From Eggerthellaceae bacterium UBA3686 (GTDB lineage Bacteria; Actinomycetota; Coriobacteriia; Coriobacteriales; Eggerthellaceae), in contig DFIX01000019.1 in assembly GCA_002371495.1 (NCBI GenBank), forward strand, positions 40,434 through 104,433: a DNA stretch of 64,000 bases, in the 5' to 3' direction. The notes below the pieces were generated by a model. The model searched no databases. It saw nothing but the letters and a program-made list of their open reading frames with translations, and was not told the origin of the DNA. The position numbers were made by a program, and so were the translations under genes. Below are positions 16,948-25,874 of this stretch, one piece after another; the stretch's first letter is position 1, and each line of letters starts with the position of its first letter.

Positions 16948-17748
16948 ATGGGCGACAACGATCAGCAGCCGAACCAAACGGCAGAGCGCATTACGTACAC
17001 GACTCCTGCGGGCATCGAGGTCGAGGTGCCGATTTACCGCGCAGGCATGCCCGAGGTATTCGTGGCGCTACAGCCTCCTTCGGCGCAACCCTACATCATG
17101 GCTGCACGCGACATGCCCGTAAACGACATCATCCAGTTCTTCGGCCCGCGCGTTCACGTCGTCGAAGAACTGCGCACCGACATGCTCAAGCGCTATTCCA
17201 AAGGATCGTACGGCAAATGCCGCTACCAAACAGGCGACGTCGCCTACGTCATGGGACGTCCCTTCCAACTGCGCGTGTACCCGCTCGGCGAGCGCAAACT
17301 GAAGAGTTCGGCGCGCGGTCGCGCCACCGCCAAGTTCTCGCTTGCAGCCGATGTCAGCCTGATCACCCTCTACGTCGTACACCCAAAAAACTACGACGAG
17401 GCGAAACTCGCCTTCAACGGCTATGCCGAACAGGTGCTGTTGCGCAACGCAACGGGCCTCGTGCGCGATTTCAGCGCCGTGGCCATGCCCGGGATCACTC
17501 CGCCTACCGTGCGGATGCGCGCGATGCGCGGACGCTGGTCAAGCAACGAAGCCGGGGCGCTCTGGCTCTCGACCGACCTGATCCCATACCCACCCGACTG
17601 CCTCGTGTACACGATCATGTTGGAGCTGCGTAAGATCAAGACAATAAGCGACGAGGAGTTCCAAGCGTACTTCGAACGCGTGCTACCCGGATGGAAAGCA
17701 GCGGCGCAAATGCTTACCGAACGCGCCGAGCCCTACAGTCTGCAATAA
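16948..17748 (+). CDS. YgjP-like metallopeptidase fold protein lacking zinc ligands
   Basis: This 266-residue protein follows the YgjP/WLM plan: an N-terminal beta region with YPLGERKLKSSARGRATAKF, then RAMRGRWSSN (the family's R-x-x-x-R-W-G/S-S), LWLSTDLIPYPPDCLVYTIM and finally VLPGWKAAAQML. At the point where the family has HELxH, this protein has LELRK (225-229): the Glu is kept but both His ligands are gone, and the downstream HNxxF third ligand reads SDEEF. It is probably a catalytically dead relative. Its function is unknown. GAGGTG precedes ATG 16948; the PhnP-like gene follows after 37 bp, probably in one unit. Confidence 0.7.
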   Translation: MGDNDQQPNQTAERITYTTPAGIEVEVPIYRAGMPEVFVALQPPSAQPYIMAARDMPVNDIIQFFGPRVHVVEELRTDMLKRYSKGSYGKCRYQTGDVAYVMGRPFQLRVYPLGERKLKSSARGRATAKFSLAADVSLITLYVVHPKNYDEAKLAFNGYAEQVLLRNATGLVRDFSAVAMPGITPPTVRMRAMRGRWSSNEAGALWLSTDLIPYPPDCLVYTIMLELRKIKTISDEEFQAYFERVLPGWKAAAQMLTERAEPYSLQ

Positions 17749-17785
17749 TAGCCCTAGACCCAGCACATGCCGAGAGGGAGAATCT

Positions 17786-18577
17786 ATGTCCAAGCATACG
17801 TTCACGTTCATGGGCTCGGGCGCCGGTTGCGGCGTGCCGGCCTTCTTCTGCGATTGCCCCGCTTGCAAGGAAGCACGCGAAAACCCGCGCGCTCGCCGCG
17901 GTGACTGCGGCGTCATGGTCAGCGGCACGACCCGCACGCTCATCGACACCCCGCCCGATATCCGCCAGTACTTCATTCGCGAGAACGTGAGTCATATCGA
18001 TAATCTGATCTTCACGCATTGGCACTACGATCACGTAGGCGGCCTCGGCGAGCTTGAATACATGGTGCAACTGCTAACAAAGACGCAGCTTCCGACCTAC
18101 GCGAGCCCCTATACGCTGGCAAGCATCGGCAAGGAATTCGAATACATGATGTATTGCCTGGCCACACAGGAATGGAACCCGTTCGAAGAGCTCGAGCTGG
18201 ACGGCGTGAAGTACACGGCCCTGCCCGTCACCCACGCCCCGGGAACGTACGGTTACCTGATCGAGACCGGCGAAACGAGCCTGTTCTACGCCTCCGACAC
18301 CGGCAAGCTCCCGCCCGAGACGGCTGAACGCGTGCGCGGCGTCGACATCTTGGCCATGGACGCGACGTACTGGAAGGAAAACGGCTACCCGCAGTCACAT
18401 CATTCGGTCCAGGAGACGATCGAGGAAGGGCTCGAACTCGACGCCGGCAAGATTTACTTGACGCATATGTGCATGCACTACTCCGAGCCCATCACGCTCG
18501 CCGAGCTCGAAGACTACCTGGAGCAGTACGACGGCCGCGTCGAACCGGCCGCCGACGGCTTGTCGTTCGAAATCTAG
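17786..18577 (+). CDS. MBL-fold metallohydrolase, PhnP-like
   Basis: The 263-residue enzyme has the metallo-beta-lactamase metal motif THWHYDHVGG, a metal His in LPVTHAPG, an Asp in YASDTGKL and a C-terminal His (HHSVQET). The N-terminal GSGAGCGVPAFFCDCPACKE is the extra cysteine cluster typical of PhnP, the phosphoribosyl 1,2-cyclic phosphate phosphodiesterase of phosphonate use, and of related PqqB-type proteins. No phn genes are in the window, so the substrate is uncertain. GAGGGAG precedes the ATG. Confidence 0.8.
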   Translation: MSKHTFTFMGSGAGCGVPAFFCDCPACKEARENPRARRGDCGVMVSGTTRTLIDTPPDIRQYFIRENVSHIDNLIFTHWHYDHVGGLGELEYMVQLLTKTQLPTYASPYTLASIGKEFEYMMYCLATQEWNPFEELELDGVKYTALPVTHAPGTYGYLIETGETSLFYASDTGKLPPETAERVRGVDILAMDATYWKENGYPQSHHSVQETIEEGLELDAGKIYLTHMCMHYSEPITLAELEDYLEQYDGRVEPAADGLSFEI

Positions 18578-18606
18578 GGCATTTCGAGCTGTTTAACCGT
18601 CCCACC

Positions 18607-18715
18607 GCGTTCCCGCAGGCGGGGCGCGCTCCGGCTTGGCTTCGGCTAAACCTATATGTATCGCAGGAACAGTGCCTGCAGAATCGCCGGAGTCACGCCC
18701 CGCCTGCGGAAACGC
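18607..18715. repeat. Family-1 hairpin repeat, copy E
   Basis: The 20-bp arms, GCGTTCCCGCAGGCGGGGCG (18607-18626) and CGCCCCGCCTGCGGAAACGC (18696-18715), have one mismatch. The core runs GGCTTGGCTTCGGCTAAACC, then CAGGAACAGTGCCTGCAG. Copy F follows 100 bp on, in the opposite orientation. Confidence 0.85.
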
Positions 18716-18815
18716 TTCGATGACTCGGGATGGCAATTCGAGTCGCTTTCCCCAAATTGGGACAACATAGCGAAAGCAATAAGCGACAGTCGAGTTGGCG
18801 CCCTGGGTTAACGAA

Positions 18816-18927
18816 GCGTTTCCGCTGGTGGGGGCGTGACTCCGGCGATTCTGCAGGCACAAACTTCCTAAATACGCTTAGGTTTAGCCGAAGCCAAGCC
18901 GGAGCGCGCCCCCACCAGCGGAAACGC
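18816..18927. repeat. Family-1 hairpin repeat, copy F
   Basis: Perfect 21-bp arms (18816-18836 and 18907-18927) start GCGTTTCCGCTGGTGGGGGC. The core is in reverse orientation relative to copy E and partly diverged (GCGATTCTGCAGGCAC, TAGGTTTAGCCGAAGCC). Together E and F form a head-to-head pair between the convergent phnP-like gene and fusA2, the same arrangement as copies A and B. Confidence 0.85.
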
Positions 18928-18973
18928 GGTGGGACGGGCCGCGGACCAAAGCAAACGCCTAATTCGCAAAAGA

Positions 18974-19004
18974 AAGCGTCCCGCCTAGGATGGACGGGAC
19001 GCTT
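18974..19004 (-). terminator. Terminator of fusA2
   Basis: AGCGTCCCG (18975-18983) pairs with CGGGACGCT (18995-19003). On the minus strand the stem is followed by TTCTTTTG. It lies 30 bp beyond the fusA2 stop codon. Confidence 0.85.
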
Positions 19005-19033
19005 GGCTTAGGGCCTACTTGGCGATTGCGGCG

Positions 19034-21106
19034 TTAGTTGCCTGCGGCACGTGCTGCTTGGTACTCGTCGACGAGCTTCTTCTGAACGTCGGCGGGCGCC
19101 TGCTCGTAGCCGTTGATCTCGATGGTGTAGGAACCCTGGCCGCGGGTCATCGAGCGCAGGTCGCGCGTGTAGTTGACGACCTCGGCATACGGAGCGCGCA
19201 TGATGATGACGGTCTCGCCGGCATCTGCAGCGTCGGTACCGACGATGCGGCCACGACGGGTCGAGATGTCGCCCATGACGGCGCCTGCGAACTCGTCGGT
19301 AACGTTGACGCGCAAGTCGGCCATCGGCTCGAGGATGACCGGGTTGGCCTTCTCGCAGCAAGCACGGAAGCCGATGCGCGCTGCGGTCTTGAACGCCATT
19401 TCGTTAGAGTCGACCGAGTGGTACGAGCCGTCGAAAACGGTGCACTTGATGTCGACCATCGGGTAGCCAGCCAAGAAGCCTTCGGCCATCGAATCCTGAA
19501 CGCCCTTGTCGACAGCCGGGATCAGGCCGCCCGGGATGGCACCGCCCTTGATCTCGTCCACAAACTCGTAGCCCATACCCGGATTGGGCTCGAGGCGCAG
19601 CCAGCAGTCGCCGAACTGGCCGGAACCGCCGGTCTGCTTCTTGTGGCGACCCTGGGCCTCGGCCTTGTTGCGGATGGTCTCGCGGTACGGGATGCGCACC
19701 GGGATGAGCTTGGCCTCGACATTGGAGGTGTCCTTCAGGCGGATGAGCAGCGTGTTGATCTGCTCGTCGCCCATGGCGTTGATGATGGTCTGGTGCGTCT
19801 CCTCGTCGCGGCGGATCTGGATCGTGGGGTCGGTCTCGGCGGCCTTGGCCAGGAACGTGCCCAGCTTGTCCTCTTCCTTCTTGTTGACGGCCTCGATGGC
19901 GACCGGGTACTGGGGAATCGGGAACGGGATGGGGGCGATGGCAATGCTGCCGCTTGCCGAGAGCGTGTCGCTGGGGCGCGCGTCGTCGAGCTTCGGGATG
20001 ATGATGATGTCGCCGGCCTTGGCGGATTTGACCTCGGTCGACTCCTTGCCCATCATGACGAGCAGCTTGCCGATGCGGTCCTTGTCGCCGGTGCGGGAGT
20101 TGATGAGGTCCATGCCTGGCTCGAGGGTGCCGGTGAGCACCTTGATGTAGGACAGGCGGCCGACGAAGGCGTCGGACGTGGTCTTGAACACGAAACCGGC
20201 CGGCTCGCCGCCCTCGTCGATGTGGATCTTGTCCTCGCCGTTGGCCAGCACGTAGGCGGCGTGCTCGCGCGGATGCGGGAAGAAGGTCGCGATGTCTTCC
20301 ATGAGGCCCTGGATGCCCTGCTTGATGATGGTGGAGCCGGTGTACACGGGAACGAAAAGACCCTGGTTGATGGCATCGTGGATGCACTTCTCGACCTCTT
20401 CTTGGGTAATCTCTTCGCCCTCGAGGTACTTCATCATGACTTCTTCGTCGGCCTCGGCCACAGCGTCGATCAGGCGCTCGCGGGCGCTATCGGCGCGCTC
20501 TTGATACTCGGCCGGGATTTCCTCGACGCGCTCGACCATGCCGCCCTTGTCGAAGTAACGAGCCTTCATGTTGACGACGTCGATGAGGCCCTCGAAATCT
20601 GCCTGCTGGCCGATCGGCAGCGTAACGGGCGACAGGCGCTTGCCGAAGCGCGCATGCAGCAGCGCCATAGCCGCGCCGAAGTCAGCGTTCTCGCGGTCGA
20701 TGTGGTTGATGAAGACCGAGCGCGAGATGTTCATCTTCTCGGCTTCTTTCCACAGCTTCGTGGTCATGACCTGCGGACCGTCGACGGCGTCGACAACGAA
20801 CATGGCCATCTCGGCGGCATACATCGTGGCGATGGTGTCGCCGATGAAGTCGGGGTGCCCCGACGTGTCGAGCAGGTTGATCTTGTAGTCCTTGTAGGGA
20901 ATCGGTGCGATGGAAGTGCTGATGGTGAACTTGCGCCGGATCTCCTCGGCATCGTAGTCGAGGTAGGACTTGCCGTCGTGGGTCGTTCCCATGCGGGGCG
21001 TGCGACCGCTGACGTGCAGCATCGCCTCTGCGAGCGAAGTCTTGCCGGCGCCATCTTGGCCGACGAGCACGATGTTGCGCACATGTTCAGGAATAGGTGC
21101 AGCCAT
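19034..21106 (-). CDS. fusA2: Elongation factor G-like GTPase (FusA2 group)
   Basis: This 690-residue protein aligns with EF-G over domains I to V, but its GTPase motifs are unusual. G1 reads GQDGAGKTS in place of AHxDxGKTT, the G3 motif is DTSGHPDF in place of DTPGHVDF, and G4 is NHID in place of NKxD. Such changes mark the EF-G-like FusA2 group, distinct from the translocase FusA; family members have been linked to ribosome recycling or to no clear activity. Domain IV still has GSGQFGDCWLRLEP and domain V AVMGDISTRRGRI. I start at MAAPIPEHV (ATG 21106) because homology begins there and GGTGG lies upstream. No rpsL or rpsG is near, which supports a paralogue. Confidence 0.88.
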   Translation of the reverse strand: MAAPIPEHVRNIVLVGQDGAGKTSLAEAMLHVSGRTPRMGTTHDGKSYLDYDAEEIRRKFTISTSIAPIPYKDYKINLLDTSGHPDFIGDTIATMYAAEMAMFVVDAVDGPQVMTTKLWKEAEKMNISRSVFINHIDRENADFGAAMALLHARFGKRLSPVTLPIGQQADFEGLIDVVNMKARYFDKGGMVERVEEIPAEYQERADSARERLIDAVAEADEEVMMKYLEGEEITQEEVEKCIHDAINQGLFVPVYTGSTIIKQGIQGLMEDIATFFPHPREHAAYVLANGEDKIHIDEGGEPAGFVFKTTSDAFVGRLSYIKVLTGTLEPGMDLINSRTGDKDRIGKLLVMMGKESTEVKSAKAGDIIIIPKLDDARPSDTLSASGSIAIAPIPFPIPQYPVAIEAVNKKEEDKLGTFLAKAAETDPTIQIRRDEETHQTIINAMGDEQINTLLIRLKDTSNVEAKLIPVRIPYRETIRNKAEAQGRHKKQTGGSGQFGDCWLRLEPNPGMGYEFVDEIKGGAIPGGLIPAVDKGVQDSMAEGFLAGYPMVDIKCTVFDGSYHSVDSNEMAFKTAARIGFRACCEKANPVILEPMADLRVNVTDEFAGAVMGDISTRRGRIVGTDAADAGETVIIMRAPYAEVVNYTRDLRSMTRGQGSYTIEINGYEQAPADVQKKLVDEYQAARAAGN

Positions 21107-21330
21107 AACTAACCACCATCTTTCATCCAAGGGCCATGCCCATTTACACACATGCAGTCAGTGTAGCGCAAAACTACGACAAAAGACCCGTGATACCGAC
21201 GATAAGGCTTATCGCCCATCGCCCAAATGCTTAGACGCTGATTGCCGATTGACTACCACTTTGGGCAAGCACCAATTCAGGCAGACCTAAATGCTCAAAA
21301 GATGGTTAACCCCTCTTTACGTATCGTCCC

Positions 21331-21437
21331 GCGAAAGGCCTGGTGGCACGCGCTCGCTTGGCTTCGCCTAACCTATATGGATTTACAGGAACAGTGGCTG
21401 CAGAATCTCTCACGCATGCCACCACCAGGCCTTTCGC
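21331..21437. repeat. Family-1 hairpin repeat, copy G
   Basis: Perfect 16-bp arms GCGAAAGGCCTGGTGG (21331-21346) and its complement (21422-21437) enclose GCTTGGCTTCGCCTAACC and CAGGAACAGTGGCTGCAG. The outer flank GTCCC precedes the left arm. It lies between fusA2 and pepC. A degenerate AAAAGCGGTCAGACCCTTTT stands just after it at 21473-21492. Confidence 0.85.
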
Positions 21438-21503
21438 TTGCAAGACAGATTGGCCAAGACGACCGTGACGGCAAAAGCGGTCAGACCCTTTTCGCATCGC
21501 GCA

Positions 21504-22853
21504 TTATGCGAGCGCGCCCATGGGATCCCAGGGGTCGAGCACGATGGGCTCGAGAGTTTCGAACGCTTCGCGCTGCTCGGCCGTCAGATATTTCTTGTCG
21601 ACGACGACTTGGTAGATGTACTCGTCGAACCAGGCATCGGTCAGCGAGTCAAAGCCGTCCTTGGCGCGGTCCTTGCCCCAGCTGTTCTCGACCTTCCAAA
21701 GAGTCGAGTTGCCGGCCGCATCGAAGTTGACGCCCTCGAGGACCATCGCGTGGGTCATCATGGACTCGCCGTAGTCGAGGCGAGCCGCTTTGTCGAAGCC
21801 GGCCATAATGTCGAACCCGAAAAGCCCATCGACGTCGAGAGCATCGAGGTCCATCATGCCGTCGGCGCTCACGAACGATTGGTCGACATCGCAGCCGAAC
21901 CAGACCGGATAATCGTCCTTCAGCTGCGCGATCGCTGCCGCCTTCAGGTCCTTAGGCTCGAGGTTCAGGTACTTCACTCCCCCAGCCTCGATGACGTTGC
22001 CCAAGCGAGCAACCGTATAGGTGCGCTGGTACGGCTTGTCGGCCGTCGGTGCCGAGATGAGCGAAACGTAGTCGTCGATGTTCACGCCGACGGCCTCGTC
22101 GAAGAACTCCTGGGGCGTATAGGTACCAGACAGCACGAGCTTGTCGTCCTTGTCGCGCAGGCGCACGTCGAAGGTCGCGGGCGGCTGTCCCAGGCAGATG
22201 TTCAACAGTGTCTGCACATTGCCCATCATCTGCTTCTTCTGATCGCGCAGCTCGTCGATGCTTGCACCGTCGCCGTGGGCTGCGCGCATTTGGCGGGCGC
22301 ACGAGCGCAGGTAGCGCGTCAGGTAAGCGTCCAGGTCGCCCGTGTTCGAGGAGCAGCTGGTCTCGGGCATGGCCTCCTTGGGCACGACGCCGTACTTCTT
22401 CACCAATGCGGCGAACATGTCCCATTGCCCACCATCACCTACCGGATCTGCCAGCAAAAACGCCATGAGGCGCCCGTCCAGGGGCTCGTCGAGCGTGTCG
22501 ATAACGTTCTCGAGGAACCAGTTGGCTTTCTCGAGCTTGTCCCAGTACAGCGGGTATGCCTGCGAGAACTCGTAATTTGCCAGATTGAACTTTCGCATGG
22601 TGCGAATGCGGAAAGTATTCAGCGCCGCGAACATCCAACAGCGCCCCGAACGCTTCTGGTCGGTGCGCTCGCCCTGCTTCACCTCGATGTCGAACGTGCC
22701 CGTATTCAGCGCCACGGCCTCAGGCACGCGTGCCACGGCGCGCACTCCCTGCGCCGTAACGGCGTTCTTGGCTATGAGCGACGCCCTGTCTGCGAGGAAC
22801 TCCTCGTTCACCTGCGCGATATCGTCCCATGTGACCGAAACCATCTGATCCAT
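21504..22853 (-). CDS. pepC: Aminopeptidase C (bleomycin hydrolase family, C1B)
   Basis: This 449-residue papain-like peptidase has its catalytic Cys in QKRSGRCWMFAALN, the His in MTHAMVLEGV and the Asn in WKVENSWG. PepC/bleomycin hydrolases form hexameric, self-compartmentalised barrels that remove N-terminal residues from peptides; the C-terminus (DPWDPMGALA) would sit in the active-site cleft. It is cytosolic, as there is no signal peptide. I start at ATG 22853, with GAGGAG upstream, and not at an ATG 87 bp earlier that lies inside the family-3 palindrome. Confidence 0.9.
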   Translation of the reverse strand: MDQMVSVTWDDIAQVNEEFLADRASLIAKNAVTAQGVRAVARVPEAVALNTGTFDIEVKQGERTDQKRSGRCWMFAALNTFRIRTMRKFNLANYEFSQAYPLYWDKLEKANWFLENVIDTLDEPLDGRLMAFLLADPVGDGGQWDMFAALVKKYGVVPKEAMPETSCSSNTGDLDAYLTRYLRSCARQMRAAHGDGASIDELRDQKKQMMGNVQTLLNICLGQPPATFDVRLRDKDDKLVLSGTYTPQEFFDEAVGVNIDDYVSLISAPTADKPYQRTYTVARLGNVIEAGGVKYLNLEPKDLKAAAIAQLKDDYPVWFGCDVDQSFVSADGMMDLDALDVDGLFGFDIMAGFDKAARLDYGESMMTHAMVLEGVNFDAAGNSTLWKVENSWGKDRAKDGFDSLTDAWFDEYIYQVVVDKKYLTAEQREAFETLEPIVLDPWDPMGALA

Positions 22854-22907
22854 GCGTAACTCCTCACCTAAACTGCACCACGTTTTAACCCCGTCATTGT
22901 AAGCCAG

Positions 22908-22945
22908 AAAATGTGAAAAGGGGTCTGACCCTTTTTTCACATTTT
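22908..22945. repeat. Family-3 palindrome ATGTGA-GGGGTC/GACCC-TCACAT
   Basis: The near-perfect inverted repeat runs AAAATGTGAAAAGGGGTC, T, then GACCC with a T run and TCACATTTT. It stands between the mtaD terminator and pepC. Similar elements occur at 61266-61302 and 63733-63769. Confidence 0.75.
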
Positions 22946-22952
22946 GTTAAAG

Positions 22953-22978
22953 GAAAGGACCCGCAAGCAGGTCCTTTC
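22953..22978 (-). terminator. Terminator of the amidohydrolase gene
   Basis: GAAAGGACC (22953-22961) pairs with GGTCCTTTC (22970-22978), followed on the minus strand by CTTTAAC. It is 30 bp beyond the gene's stop codon. Confidence 0.75.
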
Positions 22979-23007
22979 ACGATTGCTCTTGGAAATGCGT
23001 CCGCCCG

Positions 23008-24318
23008 TTATGCGCCCTGCTCGGCGAGCTCGGACTGAATACGGACGGTGCGCGCGGCCACTTCTGCCTTCACGCGGTCGATGTCGATCGTGGGCCAAGC
23101 GCCGTCGCGGTAGACCACGCGGCCATCGCACATGGTCAGCACGACATCGGAGCCGTGGCCTGCGTACACGACGTTGGTCAGCATGTCGTTGACGGGACAC
23201 CACGACGGCCCCGACACGTCGAGCACGGCGAGGTCTGCCCTAAAGCCCTCTTTCAGAAGGCCGCAATCTTCGCGCCCCTGGGCGATGGCACCGGCTCGCG
23301 TGGCGGCGTTGAATGCCTGCTTGGGTGTGACTGCGGTAGGATCCAGGTCGTGGCCCTTGGGAAGCATTGCCGTGAGGTACATGTCTTGGAACATATCGTG
23401 GTTGTTGTTGGAGGCCATGCCGTCGGTACCGAGCGCAACGTTCACGCCGGCCTCGAGCAGCTTTGCAATTGGCGCGAAACCGCTCGCGAGCTTCATGTTC
23501 GACGCCGGGTTGTGCGCGACCGTCACGCCCTTCTTCGCCATGAGCGCGATGTCGTCGTCATCGACCCACACGCAGTGGGCAGCCACGAAGGGCACCTCGA
23601 ACGCCCCAAGCGAATCGAGCCACTGGACAGGCGACTTGCCGTCGTGGCGGTTGCGGCAGTCCTCGACTTCGGACTTGGTCTCGGACACGTGAACGTGCAG
23701 CCGCGTATTGTGCTCGCGCGCCCAATCGAAGACGCTCTTGGCCGTGACGTCGTTGTTCGTGTATTCGGCATGAATGCAGCCTTCGAACTTGATGCGGCCT
23801 TCGCCCATGCCGTCGATGTTTGCGATACCGTCTTCCATTTCAGCGAATACGGGGTATTCCTGTATGGGCTTGGGCTCGAACGCCAAAGGCGAGGTGCACA
23901 GGTTGGCCTTCATGCCCGCATCGTCGACCGCGCGGGCACGGTCGGGGCTGAAATAGTACATGTCCGAGAAGCTCACGCAGCCGTAGCGCGCCATCTCGGC
24001 GCACGAGAGCAGCGTTGCCCAGTAATTGTCGTCGCCGTTCATCTTGCCTTCGAACGGCCAGCACTTCTGCTCGAGCCACGCCTGCAGCGGCAGGTTCTCG
24101 GCGTATCCGCGCAAAAGCGTCATAGGTGCATGGCTGTGGGCGTTGTACAGGGCTGGAATCAGGAGCTTTTCCTTGCCTTCGTACACCTCGCCGTACTCAT
24201 CGGCGTCGGCAGGCTCGGATTCGCCTACATAAGAGATGGTATCGTCCTTGGTGCCTACCCAGCAGTTCTGACGGTAATCGAAGTTCTCGTCGATTATGCC
24301 AATGTTCTTGAACAGCAT
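23008..24318 (-). CDS. mtaD: 5'-methylthioadenosine / S-adenosylhomocysteine deaminase-type amidohydrolase
   Basis: This 436-residue enzyme belongs to the TRZ/ATZ branch of amidohydrolases. The metal ligands are visible as HSHAPMTLLRG (HxH), HVHVSETKSE, and AAHCVWVDDDD followed by GTDGMASNNN; ALNAATRAGA-like text (AFNAATRAGAIAQG) follows. MtaD-type enzymes deaminate MTA and SAH to inosine analogues, feeding methyl-cycle salvage. Guanine or other adenosine deaminase activity cannot be excluded. AAGGAG precedes ATG 24318. It is divergent from mrp. Confidence 0.8.
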   Translation of the reverse strand: MLFKNIGIIDENFDYRQNCWVGTKDDTISYVGESEPADADEYGEVYEGKEKLLIPALYNAHSHAPMTLLRGYAENLPLQAWLEQKCWPFEGKMNGDDNYWATLLSCAEMARYGCVSFSDMYYFSPDRARAVDDAGMKANLCTSPLAFEPKPIQEYPVFAEMEDGIANIDGMGEGRIKFEGCIHAEYTNNDVTAKSVFDWAREHNTRLHVHVSETKSEVEDCRNRHDGKSPVQWLDSLGAFEVPFVAAHCVWVDDDDIALMAKKGVTVAHNPASNMKLASGFAPIAKLLEAGVNVALGTDGMASNNNHDMFQDMYLTAMLPKGHDLDPTAVTPKQAFNAATRAGAIAQGREDCGLLKEGFRADLAVLDVSGPSWCPVNDMLTNVVYAGHGSDVVLTMCDGRVVYRDGAWPTIDIDRVKAEVAARTVRIQSELAEQGA

Positions 24319-24482
24319 TCAGATCGCTCCTTCTTTTCGGGATTGACTCAAACGGATTATAAGACAGAGTCATACATGTTTCATCGAGAATGCGGCGCGA
24401 GCATGCAGGCGCTGCAACTGATACCGGCGTTGCTGTGCTATGATGCGCAACGGTCAAAACATCCAAGAGGGAGGTATTTGAA

Positions 24483-25337
24483 ATGGCTGAACAACTAGAC
24501 TGCGGAGGCGCCTGCAGTGGCTGCAGCGTCGAGGGCTGCGGTTCGCGTACCGAACCGCCCAAACCGACCGCGCGCACGAACGTCAAGCACATCGTAGGCG
24601 TCGTGTCGGGCAAGGGCGGCGTGGGCAAATCGCTCGTAACGAGCCTGCTCGCCGCCGAGCTCAACCGCAAGGGTTACAAGGTCGGCATCCTCGACGCCGA
24701 CGTCACGGGTCCGTCGATCCCGAGGACCTTCGGTGTCAGGGGCCACGTGACTGCCGACGCCGACGGCATCAACCCGGCGCTGACCGACAGCGGCATCAAG
24801 GTGATGTCGGTCAACCTCATGCTTCCGCAGGAAGACATGCCCGTTGCTTGGCGCGGACCGGTCATCACCGGCATCCTGAACCAATTCCGCGACGAAACCA
24901 ATTGGGAAGACGTCGACTACCTGCTGCTCGACATGCCTCCGGGAACCTCCGACGTGTTCCTGACGGTCATGCAGCAGTTCCCGCTGGACGGCATCATCAC
25001 GGTATCGGCTCCGCAGGAACTCGTGGCCATGATCGTCGGCAAGGCCGTCAACCTCGCGCACAGCATGGACGTGTCGGTCCTGGGCCTGGTCGAGAACATG
25101 GCCTACTTCAAGTGCGACGAGTGCGGCAAGGAGCATTGGATCTTCGGCGAGCCGCAGGGCAAGGCCGTTGCCAAGCGCTACCAGATCCCGTCGTTCGCCA
25201 CGCTGCCGATCGACCCGAAGTTCGCGCTGCTCTGCGACGAGGGCAAGGTCGAAGACTACGACATAGCCGGCGCCCTCGACCCGATCATCGCACAGATCGA
25301 GGCCGTCGCCGCCCGCAAGGACGCCGCCGCCGAATAG
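24483..25337 (+). CDS. mrp: Mrp/NBP35-family iron-sulfur carrier ATPase
   Basis: The 284-residue P-loop ATPase has Walker A SGKGGVGKS, the GILDADVTGPSIPRTFG segment, LLLDMPPGTSD and the bridging CDECG motif that holds a 4Fe-4S cluster at the dimer interface. The N-terminus carries a Cys-rich patch (CGGACSGCSVEGC), a feature of NBP35-type members. The protein carries and delivers Fe-S clusters in the cytosol. GAGGGAGG precedes the ATG. A strong terminator follows. Confidence 0.92.
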   Translation: MAEQLDCGGACSGCSVEGCGSRTEPPKPTARTNVKHIVGVVSGKGGVGKSLVTSLLAAELNRKGYKVGILDADVTGPSIPRTFGVRGHVTADADGINPALTDSGIKVMSVNLMLPQEDMPVAWRGPVITGILNQFRDETNWEDVDYLLLDMPPGTSDVFLTVMQQFPLDGIITVSAPQELVAMIVGKAVNLAHSMDVSVLGLVENMAYFKCDECGKEHWIFGEPQGKAVAKRYQIPSFATLPIDPKFALLCDEGKVEDYDIAGALDPIIAQIEAVAARKDAAAE

Positions 25338-25360
25338 CCACCGCGCGCAAACGTGCATGC

Positions 25361-25392
25361 GAAAGGACCCGTACGCGGGTCCTTTCCTTTTG
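25361..25392 (+). terminator. Terminator of mrp
   Basis: GAAAGGACCC (25361-25370) pairs with GGGTCCTTTC (25377-25386) and is followed by CTTTTGG. Confidence 0.9.
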
Positions 25393-25489
25393 GGGCCACG
25401 CTCCCCGCCCGCCAACCCGCCAAGTCTGCGCATGTGCAGAATAACCAAGTCGGTAAATGAAGGGAGTCTCCCCAATTCACGTACCGCCC

Positions 25490-25508
25490 CGCGAAGGGCC
25501 TGGTGACG
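25490..25508. repeat. Family-1 solo arm
   Basis: GCGAAGGGCCTGGTGACGG, preceded by GCCCC, is a single left arm resembling copy G (GCGAAAGGCCTGGTGG). No partner arm is seen before the next full copy. A GGGAGTCTCCCC palindrome lies just upstream (25463-25474). Confidence 0.45.
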
Positions 25509-25544
25509 GCAACAAGGGAGAGTCGCGTATTTGCTGAAGACGAA

Positions 25545-25724
25545 GCGAAAGCGCAGGTGGGGGCGTGACATCGGCGATTCTGCAGGGCCGAGCGCCCGGA
25601 AAACGAGCCGGTGGCTCGTTTTCAGCGAGGCCGGGCAAGCTTTAGCTTGCCCCCGTACATATTTAAGGAGCCGTCAAGGTTGATGCGAAGCCAAGCCGAT
25701 ACGCGCCCCCACCTGCGCTTTCGC
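25545..25724. repeat. Family-1 long composite repeat, copy H
   Basis: Perfect 21-bp arms (25545-25565 and 25704-25724; left arm starts GCGAAAGCGCAGGTGGGGGC) enclose about 138 nt. Besides core ends GCGATTCTGCAGGG and GCGAAGCCAAGC, the interior has two extra hairpins: GAAAACGAGCC/GGCTCGTTTTC and GGGCAAGC/GCTTGCCC. The interior is almost identical to copy K at 38030. With the solo arm it accounts for the 537-bp gap between mrp and the next gene. Confidence 0.9.
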
Positions 25725-25828
25725 GAACGATTGGCCCGACCATGCAGGGCGGTGCGTAAATTGGGATAGCCCTCTATTTGGCTATGTGCCGTGCTCGTGC
25801 TTTCGCATGCGGACCCGGACGCAAAAGA

Positions 25829-25852
25829 AAAGGGCTGGTTGCCCGGCCCTTT
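25829..25852 (-). terminator. Terminator of the 100-residue gene
   Basis: AAAGGGC (25829-25835) pairs with GCCCTTT (25846-25852). On the minus strand the stem runs into TCTTTTG. Confidence 0.75.
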
Positions 25853-25874
25853 CGTATTCGTATGTAGTTGATTG

